This document shows, one piece after another, positions 1 to 8,273 of a stretch of 12,744 nt of DNA (within the stretch, counting starts at the first letter, position 1; every line of letters begins with the position of its first letter). Both the position numbers and the translations under genes were made by a program. The notes under the pieces were generated by a model that was not told the DNA's origin, searched no databases, and saw only the letters and a program-made list of their open reading frames with translations. This DNA comes from an uncultured Clostridia bacterium (GTDB lineage Bacteria > Bacillota > Clostridia > Christensenellales > Pumilibacteraceae), in assembly GCA_947627075.1 (NCBI GenBank), contig CANQUR010000033.1, positions 1 to 12,744 on the forward strand, in the 5' to 3' direction.

Positions 1-162
1 GAGGGCGAAACTCAAAATGTTACGGTCAAAAACGGGCAGAAGCTCGTAGCTCCCAACGATCCCGAAAAGGCGGGCAATGCCTTTCTCGGCTGGTTCAAGG
101 AGGACGATACGCCGTTCGGCTTTGACGCAGAACCCGTTACGAGCGATTTCACCTTGCACGCA
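1..162 (+). repeat. InlB-type B repeat 1 (partial)
   Basis: The translation shows the usual repeat signature: NVTVKNGQKL, a proline-containing turn, AFLGWFK, then FTLHAKW at the end. The first strand is probably cut by the window edge. These about 70-residue beta modules are found in extracellular proteins of Gram-positive bacteria and Bacteroidetes. Confidence 0.8.
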
Positions 163-3100
163 AAATGGCGCGCCATAAAGGTGGGATCCAAAGAGTTTAC
201 CATCAGATTCGATGTCGGCGAATACGAAGGAGCGGTAGATCCCGAGGCTCAAACGACCAGGGGCGGCGCCGTGACATTGCTCGAGGAACCGCAGCGAGAC
301 GGATACAGCTTTCAAGGTTGGTGGGTAAGCTACTATGACGACGCCGAAAAGCTCGCATACAGACTCACCACCGATACCGAGATCACTCAAAATATGACGG
401 TATACGCTTTGTGGACGGGACGTAATGAAAACGTCATGCTTCCCGAAGTCAAGTCCGATTCTATCACTTGGCAAAACGTTTCCGGAATATCGACTTACAA
501 TGTAGAGGTAAGAAAGGCAAGCGGAGAATCGGTATTTACTTCTTCCGATATGTCCGGCAATAAATGCGATATGAATTGGAACAGTTTAGAAGCCGGCGAC
601 TATATTGTAGAATTGAAGGGTGGTAGCGAGAGCGAGACGAGATATTATCGCAATAAAGCGCTTGACAGAGTATCGTTGTTCGAGATAGTGGGCAGCACAT
701 TGAAGTACAACAAAGTAGCGAATGCGACGACATACTATTTGAGCATAGAATGCGGCGATAAGAATCATAAGCATGACAGACTCAACAACGGACCGTCGAC
801 GACATATAATTTCGAGAACTGCCCGATGGACGACAACGGCAAGATAACCTTCCGCGTCATAGCGACGGCGTCGGGATATGCCGAATCGATTTCCGAGGCG
901 TATGAATTCGAACGTATGCTTGAGCCGATCGGCAAAAAATATTTCGTCGACGAAGAAAACGAAATTGTTTCTTGGAACGATGTGCCCAACGCAACGGGTT
1001 ATAACGTATTGATAAGTTGCGGAGACGACGCTCATGAGCACGTATACAATGGAACCGATACATTTATAAGCTACAAGGAATGCAACACGGGAAATATTAC
1101 CATAGACATCACTCCCGTATCCAAAGGGTACGGTTCTCCGGCTTATACGAGCATAACTATCGACAAAAAGACGCCGGCTACGCCTACGGGCTTGAAGGTG
1201 AACGAAACGGAGCTCACTTGGAACAGGGTTCCGGGGGCAGACTCCTACAAGGTACAGATAAACGCTCTTGCACCCAAGGATGTTTCGCAGGGCGAAAGTT
1301 ATAACTTCTCGAACGACATTACCACGCTCAACAAAGGCGACGCCATCGAGTTCCGCGTTATTGCCGTAAAGAGCGGCGTGGATTCCTTGCCGAGCGAGGC
1401 GTTGAAGGTAAATTACAATAAGCTCGACGAAAATATAAGTTATTTCGGCAGCACCTTGTATTGGAATCCGATCATAGGCGCGTCCGCGTATATCGTAAAG
1501 GTGAACGATGCGGTTGTTTCCGATAAAATAACGGGCGTCAACAGCTATCGTATCACATTGACTCAAGAGGGCGACAACACTATAACTTTGGGTTACATCG
1601 ACGAGTACGGAGTTACCTCTATCGAGGAAGCTACCTTAACCGTTCAAGCAAGCAGAGTCATCTTGAACGGCGACGGCGGAAATATCAGCAAGACCGTTTA
1701 CAAGGCGGCGGGCGACGACATGACCGACTTGCCCGTTCCGACAAGAGTCGGATATAAGTTCGGCGGTTGGTACAACGTGCCCGGCGGTGCAAACAGTAAC
1801 GGCACGAGATACGACGACAAGATATTCGACGGAAGAAGCGTTGAGCTCTATGCCGACTGGCGTCCGATGGAGTACACGATCGACTTTGTCATCTCTCCCG
1901 GCGATATAAGCGGCGAGATGCCAAAAGCGGATCCCGTTAAATTCGGCGAGAATTTCACTTTGCCCGTGCCCGTAAATTCGGATCCTACAAAGGTATTTGT
2001 GGCTTGGGCATTCGATGTGACCGACCTTACTTCGCGTGTGTGCGACTGCTACGGCGACAGCGTAAGACCTTGGAACAGGAGTGACGCGGACGAAAACGGC
2101 GCTATCAAGCTTTATCCCATGTGGGAAACTGCATTGTCGTTCGATACCGAGGACGCGTACAGCTTTACCGTCAATCAAGTGGCAAGCGGCGCACAAAAGG
2201 TGACTTCGATAACCATTCCCGCCACATACAAGGGAGTCCCCGTCACGACGATAGGCGACTTTTCCGGCTCCACTATCGAGACGATAAATATCCCGAACAC
2301 CATTCAGCTCGTTACGACGGTGAGCGGTGCATTTGATAATTGCAGAAACCTTAAGTATATAAATGTTTACGAAGTGGAAGATAAATCGATACCGAGGGGA
2401 CCTTACATGTCGTATGACGGCGTTTTGGTCAAGAACGATTCCAATACGGGAGTGGTTTCGCTCGAATATTTGCCGCACGGAACAAGAGGCAGATATACGA
2501 TCCCCACGGGTATCAATTCCATTGCATATTCTGCGGCGAAGGGAGCCGAGTTCAGCGAGCTCGTCATTCCGGCTGCAGTAACCAGGATCGATTACAGCGC
2601 ATTCGCAAGCTGCCCCAATCTTAAATCGGTAATATTCGATGATCAAGGTAGCAACGATGATCTTATATTGTTTGCGGAGGCATTTGCAAATTGCCCGAGA
2701 CTTAAAGACATAACGCTTTCCAAGCGTATCAAGCTTGCGGGCATCGACGTCGAGATAGACGGCGAAAGCGGCAACGTGGAGAATATAGGTCCCGCATACT
2801 TCAGCTCGATATTTGCGGGTTGCGATGCGCTCGATAACGTAAGCGTGGCTTATGACAATCAAAACTACAGATCTATAAACGGCGTGCTTTTCAGTAAGGA
2901 TTCAAGCACGTTGGTATTCTTCCCGCACGGCAAGCGCGGTAGCTATACCGTCCCCAACGGAACGATGACGATAGGCGAAAGAGCGTTCTACGGCACTCCG
3001 AGATTGACTTCGGTAAGGCTTGCGGATACCGTAAGGACTATCGAGAACAGCGCATTCGAAGCGTGCACGGCGTTAAGGTCGATCTATTTGGACAGAAACC

Positions 3101-6100
3101 TTATAACGATAGGCGAAAGAGCATTTTACGGTCACTTCCTGAACAATATCGAAATGGAAAGCACGGTGCTTCAGACAATAGGCGCTTATGCATTCGCGAA
3201 AGCCAATGCAAACGGCGATTGGTTCTTTGAAAACACTTCCATAAAGGGAATCGTTTTGCCGGAGACCGTAAGGTATATAGGCGATTATGCGTTCGTTCAG
3301 CACAAGAACGCGTTCAAAGATCTTATCCTCCCCAATTGCACGTATATAGGAGATTACGCTTTCTTCGATGGAATGTCCATCGAAAACGTCATCCTCGATA
3401 GCGTCGAAGAAATAGGCAATGCGGCATTCAGTATGGCGTCGCTTATACCCGAATACAACGAATTTTCGGTGATGAGGACTGTCGACCTCGGCGAGAAGCT
3501 CACATCGCTCGGAAGCGCGGCATTCTACAATTGCGGAATGAAGGTATTGCGCGTACCTTCGACTCTTAAAGATTTCGGAGATCCATCCTATGACAATGAG
3601 CAATTGCAAAGGTATGGCGTATTCGGAAGCTGTGGAAAGTTGTATGAGGTGGAAAATAAATCCGAGTTCGATTTGGGAGTAAGCGCTTCGCTTTATAATC
3701 ACAAGGGTGAAGAGCCGAGCAAGATCGAGACGCTCGAAAACGGCTTGGTATTCTATAAGGATGATAATAACGTTTATCTTGTGGATTTTGTAGACGGCAG
3801 CGCAACGAGCGTTGTGCTTCCCGACCAATATGACGACAGGGGCTATACCATATATGCCAATGCATTTGCAAATTGCAAATCGCTTACTGCTATAACGATC
3901 GGAAGCGGAGTTAAGGGCATACAAACCGGCGCCTTCTCGGGCTGCGATATGTTGTATGAAGTATTTAACCGCTCGAGCCTTACGATCACAAAGAGCATGA
4001 TCCCGAGCATGAAATATGTTTATGCTCAAGGTGAGGACAGCAAATACGACACTACCGAAGATGGCTTTATCTTCGGCAGCGGAAATAACGGCTATGAGCT
4101 TATAGGTTATGCGGGCGATCCCGAATCGATCGAATTGCCCGAAGATTATAAGGGTGAAAAATATTCCATATCATTCGATACATTCGCAAACAAGAACCTC
4201 GAAAGTCTTACAATAACCAAAGGCGTAAAGGCAATTCCCAACAATTTGTTCTATTCGGGCACCTATGGCTTTACAAATACAACGCTCAGAGAGGTCGTGA
4301 TAGACGTCGATAATATAAATATAGGAGCGAGCGCATTCTATAATTGCAAATCGCTCGAAAGTGTGAAAATAAGCGGCGTTCCTTCTATAGGAGCGAGCGC
4401 GTTCTACAATTGCAGTGCGCTTGAGACCGTAACCTTGGAAGGAGTACAAACCATAAATAACAATGCGTTCTACAATTGCAGCGCATTGCTCGAATTAGAC
4501 CTCGGCGATGACCTTACGAGCCTTGCAATGAGCTCGTTAGCCGGATGCTCGTCGCTCGAAAATTTGACAATACCCGGCACGGTAACTCAATTGGGAAACG
4601 GAAACGTTCTTAACGGCGGCATGAATATGCCTTCGCTCAAGAAAGTTGTCGTAGAGGAAGGCGTGAAATCGATAGGTAACTATGCGTTCTATCAATGCAC
4701 GGCTCTTACCGAAGTTCAGCTTCCCGAGTCGTTGACTTCTATAGGCAACAATGCATTCGGCGGTTGCAGATCGCTTGTGGAAATGCCCGCTATGCCCAAT
4801 GTGACCTCGATACCGAACAGCTGTTTCCATCAATGCGAGAGCCTCACGACCGTAACTATTCCGGAAAAAGCCACAAGCATAGGAAATTCGGCATTCAAGG
4901 ATTGCAGGAGCTTGCGTACCGTAATAATAGGCGAAAGTGTTGCTTCCATAGAAAGCAGTGCGTTTTCAAATTGCACGAGCTTGAAGGAAGTTTATAACCT
5001 TTCACAGCTCGATATAGATGTAGGACAGGAAGGCGTGGCGAAATACGCGATCGCCGTTTACGACGACCTTGAAACGCGCGGCAAATTTATTGTAGACGAC
5101 GACGGGTTCGAGTTCTATGAGGGCGGCGGCAAGGCTTATCTTACGGGCTATGTCGGAAACGCTGCCGCATTGATATTGCCGTATGATTATAACGGCGATA
5201 CATACGAGATCGCTTCGTATGCATTCTATCACAATGGAAATATCGCAAGCGTTTCGCTTTCCAAAAATGTTACAAAGATAGGCGCCAGCGCTTTCGAATC
5301 GGGAGATTCGACGCAATATCCGAGCACAATAAGAAGTTTGGATATACCCGAAGGAAAGCTTAACGCGATAGGCGAAAGAGCGTTTGCCGGTCAAAAGCTC
5401 ACAAAGCTTGTAATACCCAATTCGGTAAATGTAATAGGACCGTATGCATTCTCCAATAACAATTCGCTTGAAGAACTTGTTCTCGGTTCGGGGCTTACCG
5501 ATATACAGGAGTATGCGTTCAATAATAATGCAGCCTTGGCTGAACTTATAATGCCTAATAGCTTAAGGACTATAGGAAGCGGCGCTTTCCATCACTGCGA
5601 GGCGCTTTCCTACGTAGTTGTAGGCACGGGCTTACAACAGATCGATTCCGAAGCATTTGCCTATTGTACGGCGTTGCAGACGGTCATCAATTTGTCGCAA
5701 CTTCCGTTAGTACCGAGAAGCTCGAGCTATGGCGGCATAGCGCAATATGCAAGCAAGATAAACAATACCGATGACTTTATCTCCGAAGGAAACTTCATGT
5801 TCGAAATAATCGATGACGAGCATGCAAGGCTTATACGATATACGGGTACAGATCGCAACATCGTGTTCCCCACGATCGCAGGCAACAGACAATACGAAAT
5901 ACCTGCCAATCTGTTTGCAAACAATATATCTATAATGAGTGTTACAATACCCGATTGCGTCACTGCAATAGGAGCGGGCGCATTCCAAAATTGTGTGAAT
6001 GTCGAAAGCGTTGAGATAGGTAGCGGAGTAAGATCGATAGGCGAGAATGCATTCCTTAAGTGCTCTATGCTCAGCAAATTGACCATAAAGGATTCGGATG

Positions 6101-6525
6101 AATGCGAGCTCACTATAGGTAACTATGCGTTCCAAAATTGTGTGATCACGGAACTTGTCATTCCCGACAAGGTAACGGAGATCGGCAACTTTGCGTTCGA
6201 CGGCTTAAGATACCTCAAGACTTTGGTAATCGGAGACGGTGTGCAAACCTTGGGCAACGGCGCATTCCGAAATGCTTCCAATCTTCAATGGATAGTACTC
6301 GGCAGCGGATTAAATTCGATAGGACAGAGCGCGTTTACGGGTATGACTTCGCTCGAGGGATATTTCTTCCACGGCTCACAAACTCAATGGACCGAAAACA
6401 AGCTCGAGCAGTACCATACCGGCGCATACTTGACGGCAGGCAAAGACTTGTTCTTCTATTCGAATGAAAATCAATCGGGATGCTGGCATTATAACGAAGC
6501 CACCGGCATTCCCACCTTGTGGTAA
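1..6525 (+). CDS. Giant BspA-type leucine-rich repeat surface protein with InlB B-repeats and Fn3-like modules (5' end outside window)
   Basis: The frame is open from base 1 to the TAA at 6523-6525 (2174 residues visible), so the true start lies upstream; the TTG at 154 is inside a repeat and is not a credible start. Domain order: two InlB/Listeria-Bacteroides B repeats (bases 1-162, 187-417), about five Fn3-like beta modules (424-1653), two more B repeats (1654-1860, 1867-2124), then a long array of BspA-type LRR_5 units (IG..AF..C.sL..v.i pattern) to about 6400. The C-terminus ends GIPTLW with no LPXTG motif, membrane helix or SLH domain, so any export signal or anchor must be at the missing N-terminus, or the protein is released. 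Proteins of this architecture are extracellular and are associated with adhesion to host or matrix components; that role is family knowledge, and the ligand here is unknown. Its transcript ends at the hairpin at 6544-6587. Confidence 0.93.
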   Translation, partial: EGETQNVTVKNGQKLVAPNDPEKAGNAFLGWFKEDDTPFGFDAEPVTSDFTLHAKWRAIKVGSKEFTIRFDVGEYEGAVDPEAQTTRGGAVTLLEEPQRDGYSFQGWWVSYYDDAEKLAYRLTTDTEITQNMTVYALWTGRNENVMLPEVKSDSITWQNVSGISTYNVEVRKASGESVFTSSDMSGNKCDMNWNSLEAGDYIVELKGGSESETRYYRNKALDRVSLFEIVGSTLKYNKVANATTYYLSIECGDKNHKHDRLNNGPSTTYNFENCPMDDNGKITFRVIATASGYAESISEAYEFERMLEPIGKKYFVDEENEIVSWNDVPNATGYNVLISCGDDAHEHVYNGTDTFISYKECNTGNITIDITPVSKGYGSPAYTSITIDKKTPATPTGLKVNETELTWNRVPGADSYKVQINALAPKDVSQGESYNFSNDITTLNKGDAIEFRVIAVKSGVDSLPSEALKVNYNKLDENISYFGSTLYWNPIIGASAYIVKVNDAVVSDKITGVNSYRITLTQEGDNTITLGYIDEYGVTSIEEATLTVQASRVILNGDGGNISKTVYKAAGDDMTDLPVPTRVGYKFGGWYNVPGGANSNGTRYDDKIFDGRSVELYADWRPMEYTIDFVISPGDISGEMPKADPVKFGENFTLPVPVNSDPTKVFVAWAFDVTDLTSRVCDCYGDSVRPWNRSDADENGAIKLYPMWETALSFDTEDAYSFTVNQVASGAQKVTSITIPATYKGVPVTTIGDFSGSTIETINIPNTIQLVTTVSGAFDNCRNLKYINVYEVEDKSIPRGPYMSYDGVLVKNDSNTGVVSLEYLPHGTRGRYTIPTGINSIAYSAAKGAEFSELVIPAAVTRIDYSAFASCPNLKSVIFDDQGSNDDLILFAEAFANCPRLKDITLSKRIKLAGIDVEIDGESGNVENIGPAYFSSIFAGCDALDNVSVAYDNQNYRSINGVLFSKDSSTLVFFPHGKRGSYTVPNGTMTIGERAFYGTPRLTSVRLADTVRTIENSAFEACTALRSIYLDRNLITIGERAFYGHFLNNIEMESTVLQTIGAYAFAKANANGDWFFENTSIKGIVLPETVRYIGDYAFVQHKNAFKDLILPNCTYIGDYAFFDGMSIENVILDSVEEIGNAAFSMASLIPEYNEFSVMRTVDLGEKLTSLGSAAFYNCGMKVLRVPSTLKDFGDPSYDNEQLQRYGVFGSCGKLYEVENKSEFDLGVSASLYNHKGEEPSKIETLENGLVFYKDDNNVYLVDFVDGSATSVVLPDQYDDRGYTIYANAFANCKSLTAITIGSGVKGIQTGAFSGCDMLYEVFNRSSLTITKSMIPSMKYVYAQGEDSKYDTTEDGFIFGSGNNGYELIGYAGDPESIELPEDYKGEKYSISFDTFANKNLESLTITKGVKAIPNNLFYSGTYGFTNTTLREVVIDVDNINIGASAFYNCKSLESVKISGVPSIGASAFYNCSALETVTLEGVQTINNNAFYNCSALLELDLGDDLTSLAMSSLAGCSSLENLTIPGTVTQLGNGNVLNGGMNMPSLKKVVVEEGVKSIGNYAFYQCTALTEVQLPESLTSIGNNAFGGCRSLVEMPAMPNVTSIPNSCFHQCESLTTVTIPEKATSIGNSAFKDCRSLRTVIIGESVASIESSAFSNCTSLKEVYNLSQLDIDVGQEGVAKYAIAVYDDLETRGKFIVDDDGFEFYEGGGKAYLTGYVGNAAALILPYDYNGDTYEIASYAFYHNGNIASVSLSKNVTKIGASAFESGDSTQYPSTIRSLDIPEGKLNAIGERAFAGQKLTKLVIPNSVNVIGPYAFSNNNSLEELVLGSGLTDIQEYAFNNNAALAELIMPNSLRTIGSGAFHHCEALSYVVVGTGLQQIDSEAFAYCTALQTVINLSQLPLVPRSSSYGGIAQYASKINNTDDFISEGNFMFEIIDDEHARLIRYTGTDRNIVFPTIAGNRQYEIPANLFANNISIMSVTIPDCVTAIGAGAFQNCVNVESVEIGSGVRSIGENAFLKCSMLSKLTIKDSDECELTIGNYAFQNCVITELVIPDKVTEIGNFAFDGLRYLKTLVIGDGVQTLGNGAFRNASNLQWIVLGSGLNSIGQSAFTGMTSLEGYFFHGSQTQWTENKLEQYHTGAYLTAGKDLFFYSNENQSGCWHYNEATGIPTLW
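187..417 (+). repeat. InlB-type B repeat 2
   Basis: The repeat starts FTIRFDVGEYEG, has the core GYSFQGWW and ends MTVYALW. It directly follows the first B repeat and precedes the Fn3-like block. Confidence 0.8.
424..1653 (+). other. Five tandem Fn3-like beta modules within the giant protein
   Basis: Five segments of about 75-85 residues share the pattern 'L.W..V.GA..Y.V.i ... i.frV.A...GY..S..S'. Approximate bounds are 424-672, 673-912, 916-1167, 1174-1419 and 1423-1653. Visible anchors are SITWQNVSGISTYNV, LKYNKVANATTYYL, IVSWNDVPNATGYNV, LTWNRVPGADSYKV and LYWNPIIGASAYIV. This is typical of fibronectin type III-like modules, here probably spacers or ligand-binding modules. Modules 2 and 3 also carry a CGD..H.H motif (see findings). 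The assignment is by eye and is less certain for modules 1 and 5. Confidence 0.65.
1654..2124 (+). repeat. InlB-type B repeats 3 and 4
   Basis: Repeat 3 (1654-1860) begins RVILNGDGGNIS, has GYKFGGWYNV and ends VELYADW. Repeat 4 (1867-2124) begins YTIDFVISPGDISGEMP, has VFVAWAF in place of the usual G.W core and ends IKLYPMW; it is the more divergent copy. The pair separates the Fn3-like block from the LRR array. Confidence 0.75.
2161..6400 (+). repeat. BspA-type LRR_5 array, about 41 units
   Basis: Counting the 'AF..C..L' cores by eye gives about 41 units of about 22-24 residues. Typical examples are SAFASCPNLKSV, NAFANCKSLTAI and YAFYQCTALTEV. Two units are followed by the BspA-style insert 'DGVL..KD...L...PHG..G.YT.P.G' (near 2413-2520 and 2881-2970). 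Four longer linker modules interrupt the array at 3640-3876, 3952-4191, 4981-5235 and 5674-5925. The fold expected for the family is a curved beta solenoid. Confidence 0.9.
4321..4518 (+). repeat. Three adjacent 66-bp LRR units, closely similar in DNA
   Basis: Units begin at 4321, 4387 and 4453, exactly 66 bases (22 codons) apart. Units 1 and 2 both encode IGASAFYNC. Units 2 and 3 share a run at 'gcgttctacaattgcag' and both encode AFYNCSAL. Similarity is higher than between most neighbouring units, which suggests recent local duplication. Confidence 0.8.
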
Positions 6526-6543
6526 TCGTAATTAATATCGAAT

Positions 6544-6587
6544 AAAAAATAATACCGCATGGCAATATCGTGCGGTATTATTTTTTT
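6544..6587 (+). terminator. Rho-independent terminator of the giant LRR gene
   Basis: Arms AATACCGCA (6551-6559) and TGCGGTATT (6571-6579) pair perfectly around an 11-base loop. The stem extends through T6550:A6580 into flanking A and T runs, and the 3' arm is followed by seven T (6581-6587). It lies 18 bases after the stop codon. The A run on the other side means it could also work in reverse. Confidence 0.9.
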
Positions 6588-6635
6588 GTGTCACGAACGC
6601 GAACGTAACATTATGCCGCTTGCTCGCATAGATAA

Positions 6636-6641
6636 TATAAT
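6636..6641 (+). promoter_or_regulatory. Candidate -10 element for the ferritin-like gene
   Basis: There is a perfect TATAAT at 6636-6641, but no good -35 box at 16-18 bases upstream, and transcription from it would start at about 6648, on top of the Shine-Dalgarno sequence. It may be a chance match in AT-rich DNA. No better promoter is visible between the terminator and the gene. Confidence 0.3.
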
Positions 6642-6660
6642 CAAAAAAAGGAGATATTCT

Positions 6661-7935
6661 ATGGATCCATTTACCGAAAAGGGCATGTCGATCGATTCGC
6701 AATTTCAAAATTGGAAGGCGCTTTATCCGCGTCCTTATGACAAATGCGAGGACCCCTATACCAAAACGCGCGTCATTCTTATGAATGGCACCGAATTCGA
6801 GGCGAATTGGTTTTCGCATCAACTGTCGCGACACACTTGCGATACCGATCTGCGCCGCGAACTTGCGCTCGTTCGCGCCGTCGAAAAGCAACAACAACAA
6901 AAGATCTCGCTTTTGAAACCGTGTAACGAGAGCGCGCTCGAACATACCATATCTTATGAGCAACTTGCCGTCGATCTAACTGCAGAGCTTGCCGCTCGCG
7001 AAAAAGACTGCTATGTAAAAAAAGCGCTCGATTTCGCGCTTCTCGAGGATTTCGATCACCTGTATCGATATTCGGACTTGCTCGAAATGGAGCAGGGTGT
7101 AGCTGCCGAACGGCTTGTGGGCAGATATACCGAGATCATGCCCGGTCGTCCCACTATATCGCACCATCGCTTCCCTATGGACAACGTGCGCAGATGTGTA
7201 GACTCCAAAACGGCGGATAAGCAAACGGTGCTTTCGACAATGATCATCACCGCCGCCGAGCAGCAAACCATGAACTATTATATGAATATTGCTAACCTTG
7301 CTCAATCGGACATCTCGCGCAGATTGTACGAGGAGATCGCGCTCGTCGAGGAAGAACACGTTACGCAATACGAGGACCTTATGGACGGCAACGCTTCGTG
7401 GCTCGAAATGTTGCTTTGGCACGAGTATAACGAGTGCTACTTATATTGGTCGTGTCTTGTCAGCGAGAGCGACGAGTACATAAAGTCCATTTGGGACGAA
7501 TGCCTCGCTATGGAAATAACGCACCTGCATAAGGCGGTCGAACTCCTCGAAAAGTACGAGCATAAGGATCGTCAAGAAGTGATCCCCGACGGCAAATTCC
7601 CCGCGCCCATCATCTTGCACGAGAATATAGGTTATGTGCGCGAAGTTTTAGGCTCGACCGTGCAGTTCACTTCGGTAGGCGAGGATTATAAAAATGTGGA
7701 TACTTTGCCGCAAGGCGCCAACTTTTTTATTTATCAAAAGAACATAAATCCATCGCCGAGTATTGTACCTTCGCATAACGTGATAGATATGTTTATACGT
7801 CGCTACGGAAAGGATTATCGCTACGAGGTCGCGCCGTCCCCCGTAAAGGAGCTTCGCAACCGATGTTGCGACAATACGAGTGTGGGCAGGATCCCCGGCG
7901 CCGCTCAAAGCGACGGCTTTGACTGCAACAAATAG
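6661..7935 (+). CDS. Tandem ferritin-like (di-iron type) four-helix-bundle protein
   Basis: Protein of 424 residues. The ATG at 6661 is chosen because AAGGAG (6648-6653) lies 7 bases upstream; the in-frame ATG at 6559 lies inside the preceding terminator. The helices fall into two sets of four. Set 1: E45/E47 in TEFEANWF, AVEKQQ (E75), SYEQ (E100), and EDFDH (E129, H133). Set 2: AAEQQ (E200), EEEH (E230-H233), WHEYNE (E255, E258), and MEITH (E285-H288). Set 2 has the alternating E / ExxH pattern of rubrerythrin and ferritin-like di-iron proteins; set 1 keeps the spacing but lacks two of the ExxH histidine pairs. The tail (about 310-424) is not helical-looking and has Cys residues at 402, 403 and 422. 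There is no signal peptide, so it is probably cytoplasmic. Known relatives oxidise or store iron or handle peroxide; which of these applies here is not shown by the sequence. It is a single gene with its own terminator. Confidence 0.7.
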   Translation: MDPFTEKGMSIDSQFQNWKALYPRPYDKCEDPYTKTRVILMNGTEFEANWFSHQLSRHTCDTDLRRELALVRAVEKQQQQKISLLKPCNESALEHTISYEQLAVDLTAELAAREKDCYVKKALDFALLEDFDHLYRYSDLLEMEQGVAAERLVGRYTEIMPGRPTISHHRFPMDNVRRCVDSKTADKQTVLSTMIITAAEQQTMNYYMNIANLAQSDISRRLYEEIALVEEEHVTQYEDLMDGNASWLEMLLWHEYNECYLYWSCLVSESDEYIKSIWDECLAMEITHLHKAVELLEKYEHKDRQEVIPDGKFPAPIILHENIGYVREVLGSTVQFTSVGEDYKNVDTLPQGANFFIYQKNINPSPSIVPSHNVIDMFIRRYGKDYRYEVAPSPVKELRNRCCDNTSVGRIPGAAQSDGFDCNK

Positions 7936-7960
7936 CCGCGCCTTATATTCGGACGTAAAT

Positions 7961-7992
7961 AAGGTCTTCCTTTTATCGGGAGGACCTTTTTT
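7961..7992 (+). terminator. Rho-independent terminator of the ferritin-like gene
   Basis: Arms AAGGTCTTCC (7961-7970) and GGAGGACCTT (7979-7988) form a 10-bp stem with one G-T wobble and an 8-base loop, followed by a T run ending at 7992. It lies 25 bases after the stop codon. Confidence 0.9.
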
Positions 7993-7994
7993 CA

Positions 7995-8030
7995 CAAAAG
8001 AGAAAAACAGTGAATTATTTTTCTCTTTTG
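7995..8030. repeat. Perfect 13-bp inverted repeat behind the terminator
   Basis: CAAAAGAGAAAAA (7995-8007) and TTTTTCTCTTTTG (8018-8030) are exact reverse complements around the 10-base loop CAGTGAATTA. It begins 3 bases after the T tract of the preceding terminator. It has no T run of its own after the stem, so it is not a classical terminator on the + strand. It may be a back-up terminator, an mRNA 3'-end stabiliser or a protein-binding site. Confidence 0.75.
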
Positions 8031-8273
8031 TCGCGTGGATCTTTAGCGAATGGACTGTTTTTGAGCCAAATTCGATGTTTTTCGGGGCGAATCATAAAAA
8101 AATTCTTAAAAATCGGAATTGTGGAAAATTCGTTCAAAAAAGTCCTATTTTTGAGTCCAAAAGCGAATATATCTACGGAAAATTATCGTTTTATACTTGT
8201 ATATCGCGTTAATTTTATCGTATAAAATCAAATAAAGCAGAGTAAAATATTATGGATACGAAGCGAAATTTCA
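8031..8273. other. AT-rich intergenic region without a recognisable gene
   Basis: I see no convincing gene. The short open frames here have no ribosome binding site and no recognisable protein pattern. Visible structure: an imperfect direct repeat of TTTTTGAG plus CCAAA (8058-8070 and 8148-8161), and the palindrome ATTTTAT-CGT-ATAAAAT (8212-8228). TTGTAT (8197-8202) and TATAAA (8221-8226) are 18 bases apart and could be a weak second promoter for the lipoprotein gene. Confidence 0.5.

Noticed and set aside
586..4029. Long open frames on the minus strand inside the giant LRR gene (586-1566, 1636-2862, 3073-4029)
   Set aside because: They lie antisense to a clearly coding repeat protein, have Cys/Arg/Ile-rich compositions without domains, lack ribosome binding sites, and are explained by codon bias and repeats in the sense strand.
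6559..6660. Upstream in-frame ATG at 6559 for the ferritin-like gene
   Set aside because: It lies in the terminator stem of the preceding gene, while ATG 6661 has a well-spaced AAGGAG and begins the helical protein.
7880..8225. Open frames of 71 and 110 codons over the end of the ferritin-like gene and the intergenic region
   Set aside because: They run through the terminator and the inverted repeat, have no ribosome binding site and show low-complexity Phe/Lys/Ser content typical of AT-rich non-coding DNA.
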